The notes beneath the pieces are model-generated. The model saw nothing but the letters and a program-made list of their open reading frames with translations, did not search any database and had not been told where the DNA came from. Below are positions 27,026 to 37,180 of a stretch of 64,000 nucleotides of DNA, in pieces. Source of the DNA: Streptococcus macedonicus ACA-DC 198 (GTDB taxonomy: Bacteria; Bacillota; Bacilli; Lactobacillales; Streptococcaceae); the NCBI GenBank assembly GCA_000283635.1, contig HE613569.1, positions 583,501 through 647,500 on the forward strand, read 5' to 3'. The translations under genes and the position numbers were made by a program. How positions within the stretch are numbered: position 1 is the first letter of the stretch; each line of letters starts with the position of its first letter.

Positions 27026-27622
27026 ATGCTTTATCCAACACCTATCGCAAAGCTGATTGATAGTTTTACAAAATTACCAGGAATTGGTATAAAAACAGCA
27101 ACACGTTTGGCTTTCTACACGATTGGAATGTCAGATGAAGATGTGAATGAATTCGCCAAAAATTTATTGGCAGCTAAGCGTGAATTGACTTATTGTTCTG
27201 TTTGTGGGAATTTAACAGATGAAGACCCTTGTAATATCTGTACAGATGAAACTCGTGATCATTCCGTTATTTTAGTGGTTGAAGATTCAAAAGACGTATC
27301 TGCCATGGAAAAAATTCAAGAGTATCATGGCTTGTACCATGTCTTGCATGGCTTGATTTCACCAATGAATGGTGTCGGACCAGATGATATTAATTTGAAA
27401 TCATTAATTACACGTTTAATGGATAGTGAGGTTAACGAAGTGATTATTGCAACCAATGCAACCGCAGACGGTGAAGCAACATCTATGTATATCTCACGTG
27501 TCCTAAAACCAGCAGGAATCAAGGTAACACGTTTAGCACGTGGACTGGCTGTTGGCTCAGACATCGAATACGCCGACGAAGTCACCCTACTTCGTGCCAT
27601 AGAAAACCGAACAGAATTGTAG
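27026..27622 (+). CDS. recR: Recombination mediator protein RecR
   Basis: Works with RecO to load RecA onto single-stranded DNA. It shows an N-terminal helix-hairpin-helix ([15 protein letters not shown]), a four-cysteine zinc finger ([16 protein letters not shown]) and a Toprim domain ([12 protein letters not shown]). The ATG at 27026 gives the standard 198 residues and lies 7 bases after AAGGAG. An ATG 6 bases earlier is too close to the ribosome binding site. Confidence 0.97.
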   Translation: MLYPTPIAKLIDSFTKLPGIGIKTATRLAFYTIGMSDEDVNEFAKNLLAAKRELTYCSVCGNLTDEDPCNICTDETRDHSVILVVEDSKDVSAMEKIQEYHGLYHVLHGLISPMNGVGPDDINLKSLITRLMDSEVNEVIIATNATADGEATSMYISRVLKPAGIKVTRLARGLAVGSDIEYADEVTLLRAIENRTEL

Positions 27623-27632
27623 GATGTAAGAA

Positions 27633-27655
27633 AAGCAGCGTGAAGCTGCTTTTTT
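27633..27655 (+). terminator. Terminator after recR
   Basis: AGCAGC, loop GTGAA, GCTGCT, then TTTTT. Confidence 0.88.
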
Positions 27656-27693
27656 GCTTGTCACTTTTTCTATCATCTGATGTTTAAACTTGT

Positions 27694-27722
27694 TTGAAAG
27701 GAAGCTTCTTTTGTGGTATGAT
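27694..27722 (+). promoter_or_regulatory. Sigma-A promoter of ddl
   Basis: TTGAAA (27694-27699), 17-base spacer, TATGAT (27717-27722). The transcript would have a leader of about 130 bases with only weak dyads (TTAAG, TGAC, CTTAA at 27810-27823, then a T run). Confidence 0.75.
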
Positions 27723-27858
27723 AGGTAGGAAATTGTAATAGAAAAGGAATTGAACTTGAGTTGGGTTTGGAGCTGTTTTCGGTTCATGCTCGACTTGTTG
27801 AAAAAAGTATTAAGTGACCTTAACTTGGTATCTTTTTTTGTTCAGGTAATTAAAGTTT

Positions 27859-28905
27859 ATGGCAAAAGAAACGCTTGTTTTACTTTATGGTGGACGTTCT
27901 GCGGAGCGTGAAGTATCTGTTTTATCAGCTGAGAGTGTCATGCGTGCGATTAATTATGACAAATTCTTTGTGAAAACTTACTTCATCACACAATCTGGGG
28001 ATTTTATTAAGACACAAGAATTTTCAAGCAAACCAGTCGATGATGAAAAATTAATGACTAACGATACTGTTGTTGAAAGTCAAAAAATTAAACCAAGTGA
28101 TATTTATGAAGAAGGAGCAATTGTTTTCCCTGTTCTTCATGGACCAATGGGAGAAGACGGTTCAATCCAAGGCTTCCTTGAAATTCTTAAAATGCCTTAC
28201 GTTGGAACTAACATCTTGTCATCGAGTGTTGCCATGGATAAAATTTCAACAAAACACGTTCTTGAGTCTGCAGGTGTACCACTTGTTGCTTACGTGACTT
28301 ATGTTGAAGGGGCTGACCTTGAAAAAGCGGTTGCTGAAGTAAATGAAAAATTGACTTACCCAGTCTTTGTTAAACCAGCCAACATGGGGTCTTCAGTAGG
28401 AATTTCAAAAGCTGATGATGAAGAGGAGCTACGCTCAGCTATTGACCTCGCCCTTAAATACGATAGCCGTATTCTTATCGAAACTGGTGTCAATGCGCGT
28501 GAAATCGAAGTTGGGATTTTGGGAAATGCTGACGTGCAAACAACATTACCTGGTGAAGTTGTTAAAGACGTTGCTTTCTATGATTACGATGCTAAATATA
28601 TCGACAATAAAATTACTATGGATATTCCAGCGCATATCGATAGCAGTATTATGGAAGAAATGCGTGGCTATGCAACAACAGCTTTCCGTGCTATCGGTGG
28701 ATGTGGTTTGTCACGTTGTGATTTCTTCTTGACAGAAGATGGTCATGTTTACCTTAACGAATTGAATACAATGCCAGGTTTCACACAATGGTCAATGTAT
28801 CCACTTCTTTGGGAAAACATGGGACTTGCTTATTCTGATTTGATTGAAAAATTGGTTGAATTAGCTAAAGAAATGTTTGAAAAACGCGAAAGCCATTTGA
28901 TTTAA
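27859..28905 (+). CDS. ddl: D-alanine--D-alanine ligase
   Basis: Makes D-Ala-D-Ala for the peptidoglycan precursor. ATP-grasp enzyme with [51 protein letters not shown] and the metal-binding [19 protein letters not shown]. Length 348 is normal. The Phe/Tyr that sets D-Ala versus D-Lac specificity lies in the omega loop; [11 protein letters not shown] is D-Ala-type. The start follows a rather weak ribosome binding site (CAGGTAA). murF, the next pathway step, is close downstream. Confidence 0.97.
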   Translation: MAKETLVLLYGGRSAEREVSVLSAESVMRAINYDKFFVKTYFITQSGDFIKTQEFSSKPVDDEKLMTNDTVVESQKIKPSDIYEEGAIVFPVLHGPMGEDGSIQGFLEILKMPYVGTNILSSSVAMDKISTKHVLESAGVPLVAYVTYVEGADLEKAVAEVNEKLTYPVFVKPANMGSSVGISKADDEEELRSAIDLALKYDSRILIETGVNAREIEVGILGNADVQTTLPGEVVKDVAFYDYDAKYIDNKITMDIPAHIDSSIMEEMRGYATTAFRAIGGCGLSRCDFFLTEDGHVYLNELNTMPGFTQWSMYPLLWENMGLAYSDLIEKLVELAKEMFEKRESHLI

Positions 28906-28915
28906 AAAAGAAGTT

Positions 28916-28961
28916 GTACTCCAAAAGTTAGACAACAAATCTAACAATTGGGGTGCTTTTT
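28916..28961 (+). terminator. Hairpin of IS-end-like sequence serving as ddl terminator
   Basis: GTACTCCAAAAGTTAGA (28916-28932) and TCTAACAATTGGGGTGC (28940-28956) are imperfect inverted copies, followed by a T run. Both arms resemble terminal inverted repeats of IS3-family elements as I remember them. Confidence 0.6.
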
Positions 28962-28973
28962 AGATATGAATAA

Positions 28974-29007
28974 CCTCAGAGATGGGATAACTCTCTGAGG
29001 CTTTTTT
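28974..29007 (+). terminator. Second terminator after ddl
   Basis: CCTCAGAGA, nine-base loop, TCTCTGAGG, then C and TTTTTT. Lies between convergent ddl and folT. Confidence 0.9.
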
Positions 29008-29009
29008 AG

Positions 29010-29570
29010 TTATAGATTTGCAAGCTTGCGTAATTCGGGTATCTTTTGTAACCTCGGAATGACAAGCATGGTAATAATGATTCGTAGTGGAATTTCAAAG
29101 ATTTTTAACCAACGTCCTGCCAGATATTGTGCCCAGAATGGCACACCAAAGTATATCTGAATCAGAAGTGGTGTGAGGATAAAGGTACCAATTAGCATAA
29201 TAACCACAGTTGCCATGGTTACGTGTAGCCAGTCTTTTTTGCTTGACCAGCTTAGTGGCTTACCATAAAAGAAAAGACCATAGAAAAAGCCCTGAATTGC
29301 TTCCATAAGTGTCCACCAAATGATGAAATTACCAGCGCTACTTGATGATAAGGTATCAACCACATCAAGAATACCTAGGCTGATAAAGCCCCAAATAGGA
29401 CCGCCAATCATTCCGATAATCGTGTTGACAATGAACGTCAAACTGATAACTAATTGTTGTGGAATGACGGGAATTGAAAATTTTCCAACGATGAAAGCGA
29501 GCGCGATTAGCATAGCTAGGCTAACCAAACGCTTAAGGGTGAGTTTGGGTGTTTTGAAAAATAAATTCAT
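29010..29570 (-). CDS. folT: Folate ECF transporter S component
   Basis: Binds folate for uptake by a shared ECF module. The 186-residue protein has about six hydrophobic helices (LVSLAMLIALAFIVGKF, FIVNTIIGMIGGPIWGF and others). It starts MNLFFKTPKLTLKRL after AAAGGAGCAG. The substrate call is strongly supported by the THF riboswitch directly upstream. Confidence 0.94.
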   Translation of the reverse strand: MNLFFKTPKLTLKRLVSLAMLIALAFIVGKFSIPVIPQQLVISLTFIVNTIIGMIGGPIWGFISLGILDVVDTLSSSSAGNFIIWWTLMEAIQGFFYGLFFYGKPLSWSSKKDWLHVTMATVVIMLIGTFILTPLLIQIYFGVPFWAQYLAGRWLKIFEIPLRIIITMLVIPRLQKIPELRKLANL

Positions 29571-29600
29571 TTTCTGCTCCTTTTAAAACATAAAACTGGA

Positions 29601-29706
29601 GCTGTTAAAAAAATTTAACAGCGGATGCAATGATTCACCGCGCAAATTGCTTCGTTGTGTGACAACATCCCATTCACACACACTTAACGCGAATCATCTA
29701 CTCTGA
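29601..29706 (-). promoter_or_regulatory. THF (tetrahydrofolate) riboswitch, class I, before folT
   Basis: On the minus strand the leader contains GAGTAGATGATTCGCG, GTTAAGTGTGTGTGAATGGG, then CAACGAAGC and GCGCGGTGAATCATTGCATC. This is the THF-I aptamer almost as described for S. mutans folT. A strong hairpin GCTGTTAAA ... TTTAACAGC (29622-29601) follows it and overlaps the aptamer's 3' arm. Binding of reduced folate would favour the hairpin and reduce folT expression. Confidence 0.93.
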
Positions 29707-29763
29707 GCAAAACAAGCTTTGCAATTACATTGTACCATAAAAATTCCTACATGATTGCTAAAA

Positions 29764-29774
29764 TGTGGTATAAT
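29764..29774 (+). promoter_or_regulatory. Extended -10 promoter of murF
   Basis: TGTGGTATAAT holds a perfect extended -10. The -35 region, CCTACA at 29746, is weak. Confidence 0.7.
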
Positions 29775-29813
29775 AAAAAGCATTAACACTAGATTTTTAA
29801 TGAAGGATTCAAT

Positions 29814-31178
29814 ATGAAATTAACATTGCATGAAGTCGCCAAGGTTGTTGGCGCTAAAAATACTATTTCGGAGTTTGATGACGTTCCCCTGCGACAAATT
29901 GAATTTGACAGTCGTAAGATTGAAAAAGGGGATTTATTTTTACCATTAAAAGGTGCGCGTGATGGGCATGATTTTATTGAAACTGCCTTTGAAAATGGTG
30001 CTGTTGCAACTTTTTCAGAGCGTGAAGTAGCTGGTCATCCATACATTTGGGTTGATGATTGTCTAGAGGCTTTTCAAGCGCTAGCTAGCTATTATCTTGA
30101 GAAACAGCGTGTTGATGTTATTGCTGTGACAGGGTCAAATGGTAAAACGACAACCAAAGATATGATTGCTGCGGTTTTATCAACAGAATACAAGACTTAT
30201 AAAACACAAGGCAACTACAATAACGAAATTGGTTTGCCATATACAGCACTTCATATGCCAGATGATACGGAGAAAATTGTCCTTGAAATGGGGCAAGATC
30301 ATATGGGTGACATTCATCTGTTGTCAGAACTTGCAAAACCACATATCGGTGTGGTGACTTTGATTGGTGAAGCTCATTTGGAATTTTTCGGTAGTCGTGA
30401 GAAAATCGCAGAAGGTAAAATGCAAATTGTTGATGGCATGGATTCAGATGGCATTTTGATTGCGCCAGCTGACACAATTGTTGATCCTTATTTACCTGAA
30501 AGCCAAATGGTTATTCGTTTTGGTGACGGCGCAGAAATTTTTGTGAAAGATTTGCAAGAAAATAAGGAATCGTTGACCTTTACGACAAATGTGATTGACA
30601 GTCCAATTACCCTACCTGTGCCTGGAAAATACAATGCGACTAATGCCATGGTGGCAGCTTATGTTGGTAAATTATTAGCCATTTCTGATGACGATATTGT
30701 CGAGGCTCTTGAGACAATCGAATTAACGCGCAATCGTACGGAATGGAAAAAAGCAGCCAATGGTGCTGATATTTTGTCAGATGTTTACAATGCTAATCCA
30801 ACGGCAATGCGCTTGATTTTAGAGACATTTTCAAAAATTCCTGCTAATGAGGGCGGTAAAAAAATCGCTGTACTTGCTGACATGAAAGAATTGGGTGAGC
30901 AATCTGTTGAGCTTCATAAACGCATGATTATGAGCTTGTCACCCGAAACATTAGATACACTCATTTTCTATGGGGAAGACATTGCCGAGTTGGCACAACT
31001 TGCTAGTCAAATGTTCCCAATTGGAAAAGTTTATTATTTCAAGAAAACAGCTGACGAGGATCAATTTGATGCCATGCTTGAAACTGTCCAAAAAGTATTG
31101 CAACCAGCTGACCAAATCTTGTTGAAAGGTAGCAACTCAATGCAGTTAGCTAAAGTTGTTGAAGTATTGGAGAAATAG
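29814..31178 (+). CDS. murF: UDP-N-acetylmuramoyl-tripeptide--D-alanyl-D-alanine ligase
   Basis: Adds D-Ala-D-Ala to the UDP-MurNAc tripeptide, the last cytoplasmic amino-acid step. It shows the Mur N-terminal domain with SRKIEKGDLFLPLKGARDGHDFI, the P-loop VTGSNGKTTTKDM (around residues 103-115), LEMGQDHMGDI and the C-terminal VYNANPTAMRLILETF. Length 454 is normal. The ribosome binding site is AAGGA. A membrane polymerase remnant starts 6 bases after the stop. Confidence 0.97.
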   Translation: MKLTLHEVAKVVGAKNTISEFDDVPLRQIEFDSRKIEKGDLFLPLKGARDGHDFIETAFENGAVATFSEREVAGHPYIWVDDCLEAFQALASYYLEKQRVDVIAVTGSNGKTTTKDMIAAVLSTEYKTYKTQGNYNNEIGLPYTALHMPDDTEKIVLEMGQDHMGDIHLLSELAKPHIGVVTLIGEAHLEFFGSREKIAEGKMQIVDGMDSDGILIAPADTIVDPYLPESQMVIRFGDGAEIFVKDLQENKESLTFTTNVIDSPITLPVPGKYNATNAMVAAYVGKLLAISDDDIVEALETIELTRNRTEWKKAANGADILSDVYNANPTAMRLILETFSKIPANEGGKKIAVLADMKELGEQSVELHKRMIMSLSPETLDTLIFYGEDIAELAQLASQMFPIGKVYYFKKTADEDQFDAMLETVQKVLQPADQILLKGSNSMQLAKVVEVLEK

Positions 31179-31184
31179 ATTACT

Positions 31185-32345
31185 GTGGAGATGTTAAGGT
31201 TAAAGGAAGTATTTAGGACTGAAGAGTCATTTGCAAGGTTTCTTTATCGAGTCTTGTATTTTCTTGAGTTTTGTTTGCTATTTCTAGCTTGGTTCTTAAA
31301 ACGTTATCCGTTTCCTCTACCGTTTTTCTTATTGATGTCAAGTCTTGCCATTATTGGCGGATTTGCCATGTATTTGTGGAGTTTTTGGCGTTCAGGTTGA
31401 TCAATAGAGAAGATTTTAGCAGGGATTTTTGCACTAGCTTTCTTGATTTTATTGCCAATGTCTAATTATCTGGAAACAAACGTTGATGATTTGTCCATGG
31501 TTACATTGTTTTTATTATCAGCGAGTGTTGATAAAGACGATGAGCGGTTGATGACAGCAATTTTCTACTTTAAGCTGATTGTAGCAATCTTAGTGCTCTT
31601 TGCTTACAATAGTCATATTATTTCTGATATGACCATGTATCGAGCTGACAAAGATTTGATTAGGCATTCTTATGGTTTTATGCACCCAAATTCTTTGGGA
31701 ATGTATCTGGTTGGTTTGTTGTTTGACTTTTCTTTGGTTAGAAAGAGCCATAAAGCTAGAGCAGGACTGGTCATGTTGCTTGTTTCCTTGTTGATTTTTG
31801 CGATTACCGACTCAAGGACAACATTTTTAATTGCTGGGGTCATCATTCTTTGCTATTTTTTGAAACCATTATTACTAAAGTATCAGGTTTCTGGTTCTGT
31901 GATTATTCCACTGGTGATTGTGATGTTTGGTTTGGGGCTAGGGCTTCCATACTTCTACAATGGTGATAGTACCATCTATGCAACATTGAATCATTGGTTT
32001 TCAGGAAGATTGAATATTGGACATATGTATTTGCAGCATTTTGGTGTTGATTGGTTGCCACGAAATATTCCAACTTTTACCGAAATAAATGGGCATTCGA
32101 TGTACGATGATAGTTTTTATATTGATTCATTGTTACGTCAGGGAATTTTTCTATTTCTACTGTATCCAATTTTTCTCATTGTACAGTTGAGAGGGAAAAA
32201 ACTGACATTATTCCATACGATGCTCTTTTTGATAACTTTCTTTATCAATATCATGGAGCACTATGGTGGCAGTCTTTGTATGTGTAATATTCTCTTAATC
32301 AATTATTTTGCAGTTTCTGAGGAGAACACCGTGGGGAAATATTGA
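31185..32345 (+). pseudogene. Wzy/O-antigen-ligase-like polysaccharide polymerase, one nonsense codon
   Basis: Read through, the frame encodes about 386 residues with around ten hydrophobic helices. It has the family-like HSYGFMHPNSLGMYL and ITDSRTTFLIAG segments and a long loop before the last helices. A TGA at 31398-31400 interrupts it after residue 71; both sides stay in the same frame, so a single base change explains the break. It starts with GTG 31185, 6 bases after murF and 10 bases after GGAGAA. It might have polymerised a surface glycan. No glycosyltransferase cluster surrounds it, so the glycan is unknown. Confidence 0.8.
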
Positions 32346-32370
32346 AATAGAGCCCACTTTTCGTTATAAT
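32342..32370 (+). promoter_or_regulatory. Sigma-A promoter of prfC
   Basis: TTGAAA (32342-32347), 17-base spacer, TATAAT (32365-32370). The -35 overlaps the end of the polymerase pseudogene. The expected start (about 32377) lies inside the left arm of the following terminator. Confidence 0.85.
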
Positions 32371-32371
32371 A

Positions 32372-32403
32372 ATAGAGTTATGAGTCCCATGACTCTATTT
32401 TTT
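32372..32403 (+). terminator. Terminator overlapping the prfC transcription start
   Basis: ATAGAGT (32372-32378) and ACTCTAT (32392-32398) with an inner ATG/CAT pair, then a T run. Transcripts from upstream carry both arms; those from the prfC promoter would lack most of the left arm. Confidence 0.8.
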
Positions 32404-32495
32404 GTATGGCAGAAAAGGAGTGGACCAATGTAGTCACTAAAGATTAGGTGATACATTTATATAAAGAAGATAATTAAGATTAATAAGGAAATAAA

Positions 32496-34040
32496 ATGAC
32501 AATTCAAGATGACATTAAAAAACGTCGTACGTTTGCCATCATCAGTCACCCAGATGCTGGTAAAACGACAATTACAGAACAATTACTTTATTTTGGTGGA
32601 GAAATCCGTGAAGCTGGTACCGTAAAAGGGAAAAAGACAGGGAACTTTGCTAAATCTGACTGGATGGATATTGAAAAGCAACGTGGTATCTCCGTTACTT
32701 CATCAGTGATGCAATTTGATTATGCTGGAAAACGTGTCAATATCCTTGATACACCAGGGCACGAGGACTTCTCTGAAGATACTTACCGTACTCTTATGGC
32801 GGTGGATGCTGCGGTTATGGTTGTCGATTCTGCCAAAGGTATCGAAGCACAAACGAAAAAACTGTTTGAAGTTGTTAAACACCGTAATATTCCAGTATTT
32901 ACTTTTATCAACAAGCTTGACCGTGATGGTCGTGAACCACTTGACCTTTTGGAAGAATTGGAAGAAGTGCTTGGTATTGCAAGTTATCCAATGAATTGGC
33001 CAATTGGGATGGGAAAATCATTTGAAGGGCTTTACGATTTGTACAACAAACGTTTGGAACTTTACAAGGGTGATGAACGTTTTGCAGCGCTTGAAGATGG
33101 TGACAAATTATTTGCTAACAACCCATTCTACCAACAAGTTTTGGAAGATGTTGAGTTGTTAGAAGAAGCAGGAAATGAATTTTCGAAAGAAGCTGTCTTG
33201 TCTGGTGATTTAACACCAGTATTCTTCGGTTCTGCCCTTACAAACTTTGGGGTGCAAACTTTCCTAGATACTTTCTTACAATTTGCACCAGAACCTCATG
33301 GACACAAAACAACAGAAGGTAATGAAATCGACCCTTACGATAAAGATTTTTCAGGATTTGTTTTCAAAATTCAAGCTAACATGGACCCTCGTCACCGTGA
33401 CCGCATTGCCTTTGTGCGTATCGTTTCAGGTGAATTTGAACGTGGCATGAGCGTGAATTTAGCACGTACGAAAAAATCAGTGAAATTGTCAAACGTGACA
33501 CAATTCATGGCAGAATCACGTGAGAATGTTGAAAATGCCGTTGCAGGTGATATTATAGGGGTTTACGATACAGGAACATACCAAGTTGGGGATACGTTGA
33601 CAGTCGGTAAAAATAAATTTGAATTTGAACCGCTACCAACCTTCACGCCAGAGTTGTTCATGAAAGTAGCTGCTAAAAACGTTATGAAACAAAAATCATT
33701 CCACAAAGGGATTGAACAATTGGTGCAAGAAGGGGCTATCCAACTTTATAAAAATTATCAAACTGGCGAATATATGCTTGGTGCTGTTGGTCAATTGCAG
33801 TTTGAAGTGTTCAAACACCGTATGGAAAATGAATACAATGCCGAAGTTGTGATGACACCAATGGGTAAAAAGACTGTTCGTTGGATTAAACCAGAAGACC
33901 TTGATGAACGCATGTCATCAAGTCGAAATATCTTGGCTAAAGACCGCTTTGACCAACCTGTTTTCCTTTTTGAAAATGACTTTGCGCTTCGCTGGTTTGC
34001 GGATAAATACCCAGATGTTGAACTAGAAGAAAAAATGTAA
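32496..34040 (+). CDS. prfC: Peptide chain release factor 3
   Basis: Translational GTPase that recycles RF1 and RF2 after termination. G motifs: [14 protein letters not shown] (G1), [12 protein letters not shown] (G2), [14 protein letters not shown] (G3), INKLDRDG (G4). Domain II and the RF3-specific C-terminal domain follow. Length 514 is standard. The start follows AAGGAAA. Monocistronic with its own promoter and terminators. Confidence 0.97.
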   Translation: MTIQDDIKKRRTFAIISHPDAGKTTITEQLLYFGGEIREAGTVKGKKTGNFAKSDWMDIEKQRGISVTSSVMQFDYAGKRVNILDTPGHEDFSEDTYRTLMAVDAAVMVVDSAKGIEAQTKKLFEVVKHRNIPVFTFINKLDRDGREPLDLLEELEEVLGIASYPMNWPIGMGKSFEGLYDLYNKRLELYKGDERFAALEDGDKLFANNPFYQQVLEDVELLEEAGNEFSKEAVLSGDLTPVFFGSALTNFGVQTFLDTFLQFAPEPHGHKTTEGNEIDPYDKDFSGFVFKIQANMDPRHRDRIAFVRIVSGEFERGMSVNLARTKKSVKLSNVTQFMAESRENVENAVAGDIIGVYDTGTYQVGDTLTVGKNKFEFEPLPTFTPELFMKVAAKNVMKQKSFHKGIEQLVQEGAIQLYKNYQTGEYMLGAVGQLQFEVFKHRMENEYNAEVVMTPMGKKTVRWIKPEDLDERMSSSRNILAKDRFDQPVFLFENDFALRWFADKYPDVELEEKM

Positions 34041-34045
34041 TAAAA

Positions 34046-34081
34046 ACAAAAGAAGTTGAGCATTTTCTCAACTTCTTTTGT
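34046..34081 (+). terminator. Terminator after prfC
   Basis: ACAAAAGAAGTTGAG and CTCAACTTCTTTTGT form a perfect 15-bp stem with loop CATTTT. Confidence 0.93.
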
Positions 34082-34441
34082 TGCTCTTCATGCCAAGATA
34101 AAAATAACTAAAGGTCTGAACTTGCGCGCTCAAACCTTTTTAGGAGTTAAAACAAAAACAGCCCTGACGAAACAGGGCTATCTTTTTGAGATTATGAAAA
34201 AGAAAAGTTTTAGGATATCTACATTTTACCGGAGAAACCTTAAAAAAAACTTAAATGACTAATAAAAATAGTCTTTTACAGAAAATTCTAACAATAAGAG
34301 TTATGAAAACGTGTTATTTTGATAAATGAACCTGTTTCCTATCTTTTTAACTTGGAATGTGTTAAAATAGATAAGTTGTTAAACAACGAAATTAAAGTTT
34401 AATAAGGCAGCTTCGCACTGCCTTTTAGAAAAGAGAAAAAT
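34082..34441. other. Non-coding region with two further hairpins and the cshA leader
   Basis: No gene is seen. Hairpin AAGGT-TGA ... TCA-ACCTT with T run at 34111-34141. Terminator AGCCCTG, ACGAAA, CAGGGCT with TTTTT at 34160-34187. A likely cshA -10 box TAAAAT at 34363-34368 (weak -35). A leader hairpin GGCAG, CTTCGCA, CTGCC with TTTT lies at 34406-34426, about 15 bases before the cshA start. The leader hairpin could attenuate or stabilise the helicase mRNA. Confidence 0.55.
34160..34187 (+). terminator. Tandem terminator in the prfC-cshA gap
   Basis: Seven-base stem AGCCCTG/CAGGGCT with a T tract. Its role beside the stronger terminator at 34046 is unclear. Confidence 0.8.
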
Positions 34442-36022
34442 TTGAAATTTACAGAACTTAACTTATCGGAAAATATCCTTGCTGCTGTAGAAAAAGCAGG
34501 CTTTGTTGAGCCATCTCCAATCCAAGAATTAACGATTCCTTTGGCTTTGGAAGGTAAGGATGTTATCGGACAAGCGCAAACCGGAACAGGGAAAACAGCA
34601 GCCTTTGGCTTGCCAACTTTGGACAAAATTGATACAAATCGTAATCTTGTTCAAGCCTTGGTTATCGCACCAACACGTGAATTAGCTGTTCAAGGACAAG
34701 AAGAATTGTTCCGCTTTGGTCGTGAAAAAGGTGTGAAAGTCCGTTCCGTTTACGGTGGGTCAAGCATTGAGAAACAAATTAAGGCACTTCGTTCAGGAGC
34801 TCACATTGTAGTGGGAACACCAGGGCGTTTGCTTGATTTGATTAAACGTAAAGCTTTGAAACTTGACCATGTTGAAACATTAATCCTTGATGAAGCAGAT
34901 GAAATGCTTAACATGGGATTCTTAGAAGATATTGAAGCGATTATCAGCCGTGTTCCTGAAACACGTCAAACCCTTCTTTTCTCAGCAACTATGCCAGAAG
35001 CTATTAAACGTATTGGGGTGAAATTTATGAAAAACCCTGAACATGTTAAAGTTGCTGCTAAAGAATTGACTACTGATCTTATTGACCAATACTATATTCG
35101 CGTTAAAGAACAAGATAAATTTGATACAATGACACGTCTTATGGACGTTGACCCACCTGAATTGTCAATTGTCTTTGGGCGTACAAAACGTCGTGTGGAT
35201 GAATTGACACGTGGATTGAAATTACGTGGCTATCGTGCCGAAGGTATTCACGGTGACCTTGACCAAGGTAAACGTCTCCGTGTTCTTCGTGATTTCAAGA
35301 ATGACAATATTGATATCTTGGTTGCGACTGACGTTGCAGCGCGTGGTCTTGATATTTCAGGGGTCACACACGTTTATAATTACGATATTCCACAAGACCC
35401 AGAAAGCTATGTTCACCGTATTGGACGTACTGGACGTGCTGGGAAACATGGTCAATCAATCACTTTCGTAACACCAAACGAAATGGGATATTTGTCAATT
35501 ATTGAAAATTTGACGAAAAAACGCATGAAAGGGTTGAAACCAGCGACTGCTGATGAAGCCTTTAAAGCGAAGAAAAAAGTTGCGCTTAAGAAAATTGAAC
35601 GTGATTTTGCAGATGAAGCGATTCGTGCAAACTTTGACAAATTTAAAGGTGATGCTGTTAAATTGGCAGCAGAATTTACGCCAGAAGAATTGGCATTGTA
35701 CATCTTGAACTTGACCGTAAAAGACCCAGATACACTTCCAAAAGTGGAAATTGCGCGTGAAAAACCATTACCATTTAAACCATCAGGTGGTGGCTTTAAT
35801 AATCGCAAAGCTGGTCGTGGTAATGGTCGTGGTCGTGATAATCGCCGTGGTGGGCGTTCAGACAGAAAACGTGATGACCGAGACAATAACGGCTATCGTG
35901 ATTTCAAACGCACGTCATCTAAGAACAAACGTGATTTCCAAAACAAAGATAACAAAGACCCATATCGCACATCAAGTGAAAAGAAAACAGGATTTGTTAT
36001 CCGTAACAAAGGTGAAAGATAA
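34442..36022 (+). CDS. cshA: DEAD-box RNA helicase CshA
   Basis: ATP-dependent RNA helicase of the degradosome and ribosome assembly. Motifs: Q motif GFVEPSPIQ, motif [14 protein letters not shown], motif [18 protein letters not shown] and HRIGRTGR. The C-terminal tail (about residues 440-526) is rich in Arg, Gly, Asn and Asp ([14 protein letters not shown]) and likely binds RNA. The start is TTG after AAAAGAGAAAAA; no ATG is available upstream in frame. Length 526 fits the family. Confidence 0.95.
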   Translation: MKFTELNLSENILAAVEKAGFVEPSPIQELTIPLALEGKDVIGQAQTGTGKTAAFGLPTLDKIDTNRNLVQALVIAPTRELAVQGQEELFRFGREKGVKVRSVYGGSSIEKQIKALRSGAHIVVGTPGRLLDLIKRKALKLDHVETLILDEADEMLNMGFLEDIEAIISRVPETRQTLLFSATMPEAIKRIGVKFMKNPEHVKVAAKELTTDLIDQYYIRVKEQDKFDTMTRLMDVDPPELSIVFGRTKRRVDELTRGLKLRGYRAEGIHGDLDQGKRLRVLRDFKNDNIDILVATDVAARGLDISGVTHVYNYDIPQDPESYVHRIGRTGRAGKHGQSITFVTPNEMGYLSIIENLTKKRMKGLKPATADEAFKAKKKVALKKIERDFADEAIRANFDKFKGDAVKLAAEFTPEELALYILNLTVKDPDTLPKVEIAREKPLPFKPSGGGFNNRKAGRGNGRGRDNRRGGRSDRKRDDRDNNGYRDFKRTSSKNKRDFQNKDNKDPYRTSSEKKTGFVIRNKGER

Positions 36023-36026
36023 ACAT

Positions 36027-36058
36027 AAAACGCACTCTGTGATGATAGGGTGCGTTTT
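36027..36058. terminator. Terminator between cshA and the GIY-YIG gene
   Basis: AAAACGCAC and GTGCGTTTT form a 9-bp stem with a 14-base loop. It can serve both convergent genes. Confidence 0.8.
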
Positions 36059-36064
36059 GGGTTT

Positions 36065-36337
36065 CTATTGGTGTTCCTCTATATATTCCAGTTTTTGTTG
36101 TCGTGTTTTTTGTTTGAAGTAGGTTTCGGCGGACATGGCGGCTTCTTTGCTGTCAAAGCTTTCTTGGTAGATGAGTTTGACTGGTAGGCGGCTTCTAGTG
36201 TACTTTGCACCTTTGCCGCTATTATGCGTTTTGATACGCTTTTCGACATTGGTTGTGTAGCCTGTGTAGAGTGTGCCGTCAGCACATTCTACAACATACA
36301 TATAAGCTTTTTTAGTTTTTTCTTCTGTTTTTTCCAT
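36065..36337 (-). CDS. GIY-YIG domain protein (UPF0213, YhbQ-like)
   Basis: A compact GIY-YIG nuclease-fold protein of 90 residues: [20 protein letters not shown] carries the two strands, followed by [23 protein letters not shown] and a C-terminal helix with [18 protein letters not shown]. The ATG at 36337 is supported by homologue length. It overlaps the upstream methyltransferase gene by 26 bases, a conserved pairing in streptococci. Whether the family cuts DNA in vivo is not settled. Confidence 0.9.
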   Translation of the reverse strand: MEKTEEKTKKAYMYVVECADGTLYTGYTTNVEKRIKTHNSGKGAKYTRSRLPVKLIYQESFDSKEAAMSAETYFKQKTRQQKLEYIEEHQ

Positions 36338-37073
36338 AATAAATTTCAAAAATATCGTCCGTATAGTCACCGTTTTCTTTGTGAACAAAGAGTGGTGGGA
36401 GAATTTTTAGCCCGTCAGTAGAGCCGTCTTTAATCGCTTCAATCAAAAGCATATTAGCATCTTTGCCCATTTTAGGATAAACAAATTGGATACGTTTTGG
36501 CGCTAGATTGTATTGTCTCATGGTGTCAATGATGTCTAAGAAACGGTCTGGTCGATGTACCATAGCTAGTCGTCCGTTTGATTTGAGCGCGTGTCTGGCT
36601 ACCTCACAAATTTCTTCTAAATTGGTAGCAATTTCATGTCTAGCAAGAAGGTAGTGTTCAGAAAGATTTTTCTTTGACGTTTCTGAAACCTTGAAATAAG
36701 GTGGGTTACACAGAATCAAATCAACACCAGAACGTGGCACGTGATTGAGCAGATTTTTCAAATCGTCATTAATCATCTGAACTTGGTTTTCTAATTGATT
36801 GAGCTGGATTGAACGCTCTGCCATATTTGCCAAACGTTCTTGCAATTCTACCTCTATAATCGGTGCTTTGGTGCGAGTGCTGGCAAAAAGTCCTACGGCA
36901 CCATTTCCAGAACAAAGGTCAACAATCAAGCCACGTGAAGGGATTTTTGGAAAACGTGACAACAAGACACTATCGATAGAATAGCTGAACACATCTTTAT
37001 TTTGAATAATTTTGACATCTGTCGAAAAGAGCTGGTCAATACGTTCGCCAGCTTTTAAAATTGATTTAACCAT
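36312..37073 (-). CDS. tRNA1(Val) (adenine(37)-N6)-methyltransferase-like protein
   Basis: SAM-dependent methyltransferase of the TrmN6/YfiC type. The SAM loop is [13 protein letters not shown] (around residues 50-62) and the amino-methylating motif is [10 protein letters not shown] (NPPY). The C-terminal part is [19 protein letters not shown]. The 253 residues are full length. The target tRNA base is inferred from the family. Transcribed with the GIY-YIG gene, away from plsC. Confidence 0.88.
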   Translation of the reverse strand: MVKSILKAGERIDQLFSTDVKIIQNKDVFSYSIDSVLLSRFPKIPSRGLIVDLCSGNGAVGLFASTRTKAPIIEVELQERLANMAERSIQLNQLENQVQMINDDLKNLLNHVPRSGVDLILCNPPYFKVSETSKKNLSEHYLLARHEIATNLEEICEVARHALKSNGRLAMVHRPDRFLDIIDTMRQYNLAPKRIQFVYPKMGKDANMLLIEAIKDGSTDGLKILPPLFVHKENGDYTDDIFEIYYGKNRRKN

Positions 37074-37180
37074 GACATTTATTATAGCAAATTTTAGCTT
37101 TTCTCACTAGTTAGGTAATGATTTTTCGGATCAAGCATGGTACAATGTTAAAGAATGATTGAAGAAAAAGGAGTAAACCT

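Noticed and set aside
27723..27858. A riboswitch in the ddl leader.
   Set aside because: The leader is long but only a 5-bp hairpin before a T run was found; no known aptamer motif is recognisable.
35452..35886. A 144-residue minus-strand frame opposite cshA.
   Set aside because: Arises from the repetitive Arg/Gly tail codons; the real gene on the plus strand explains it.
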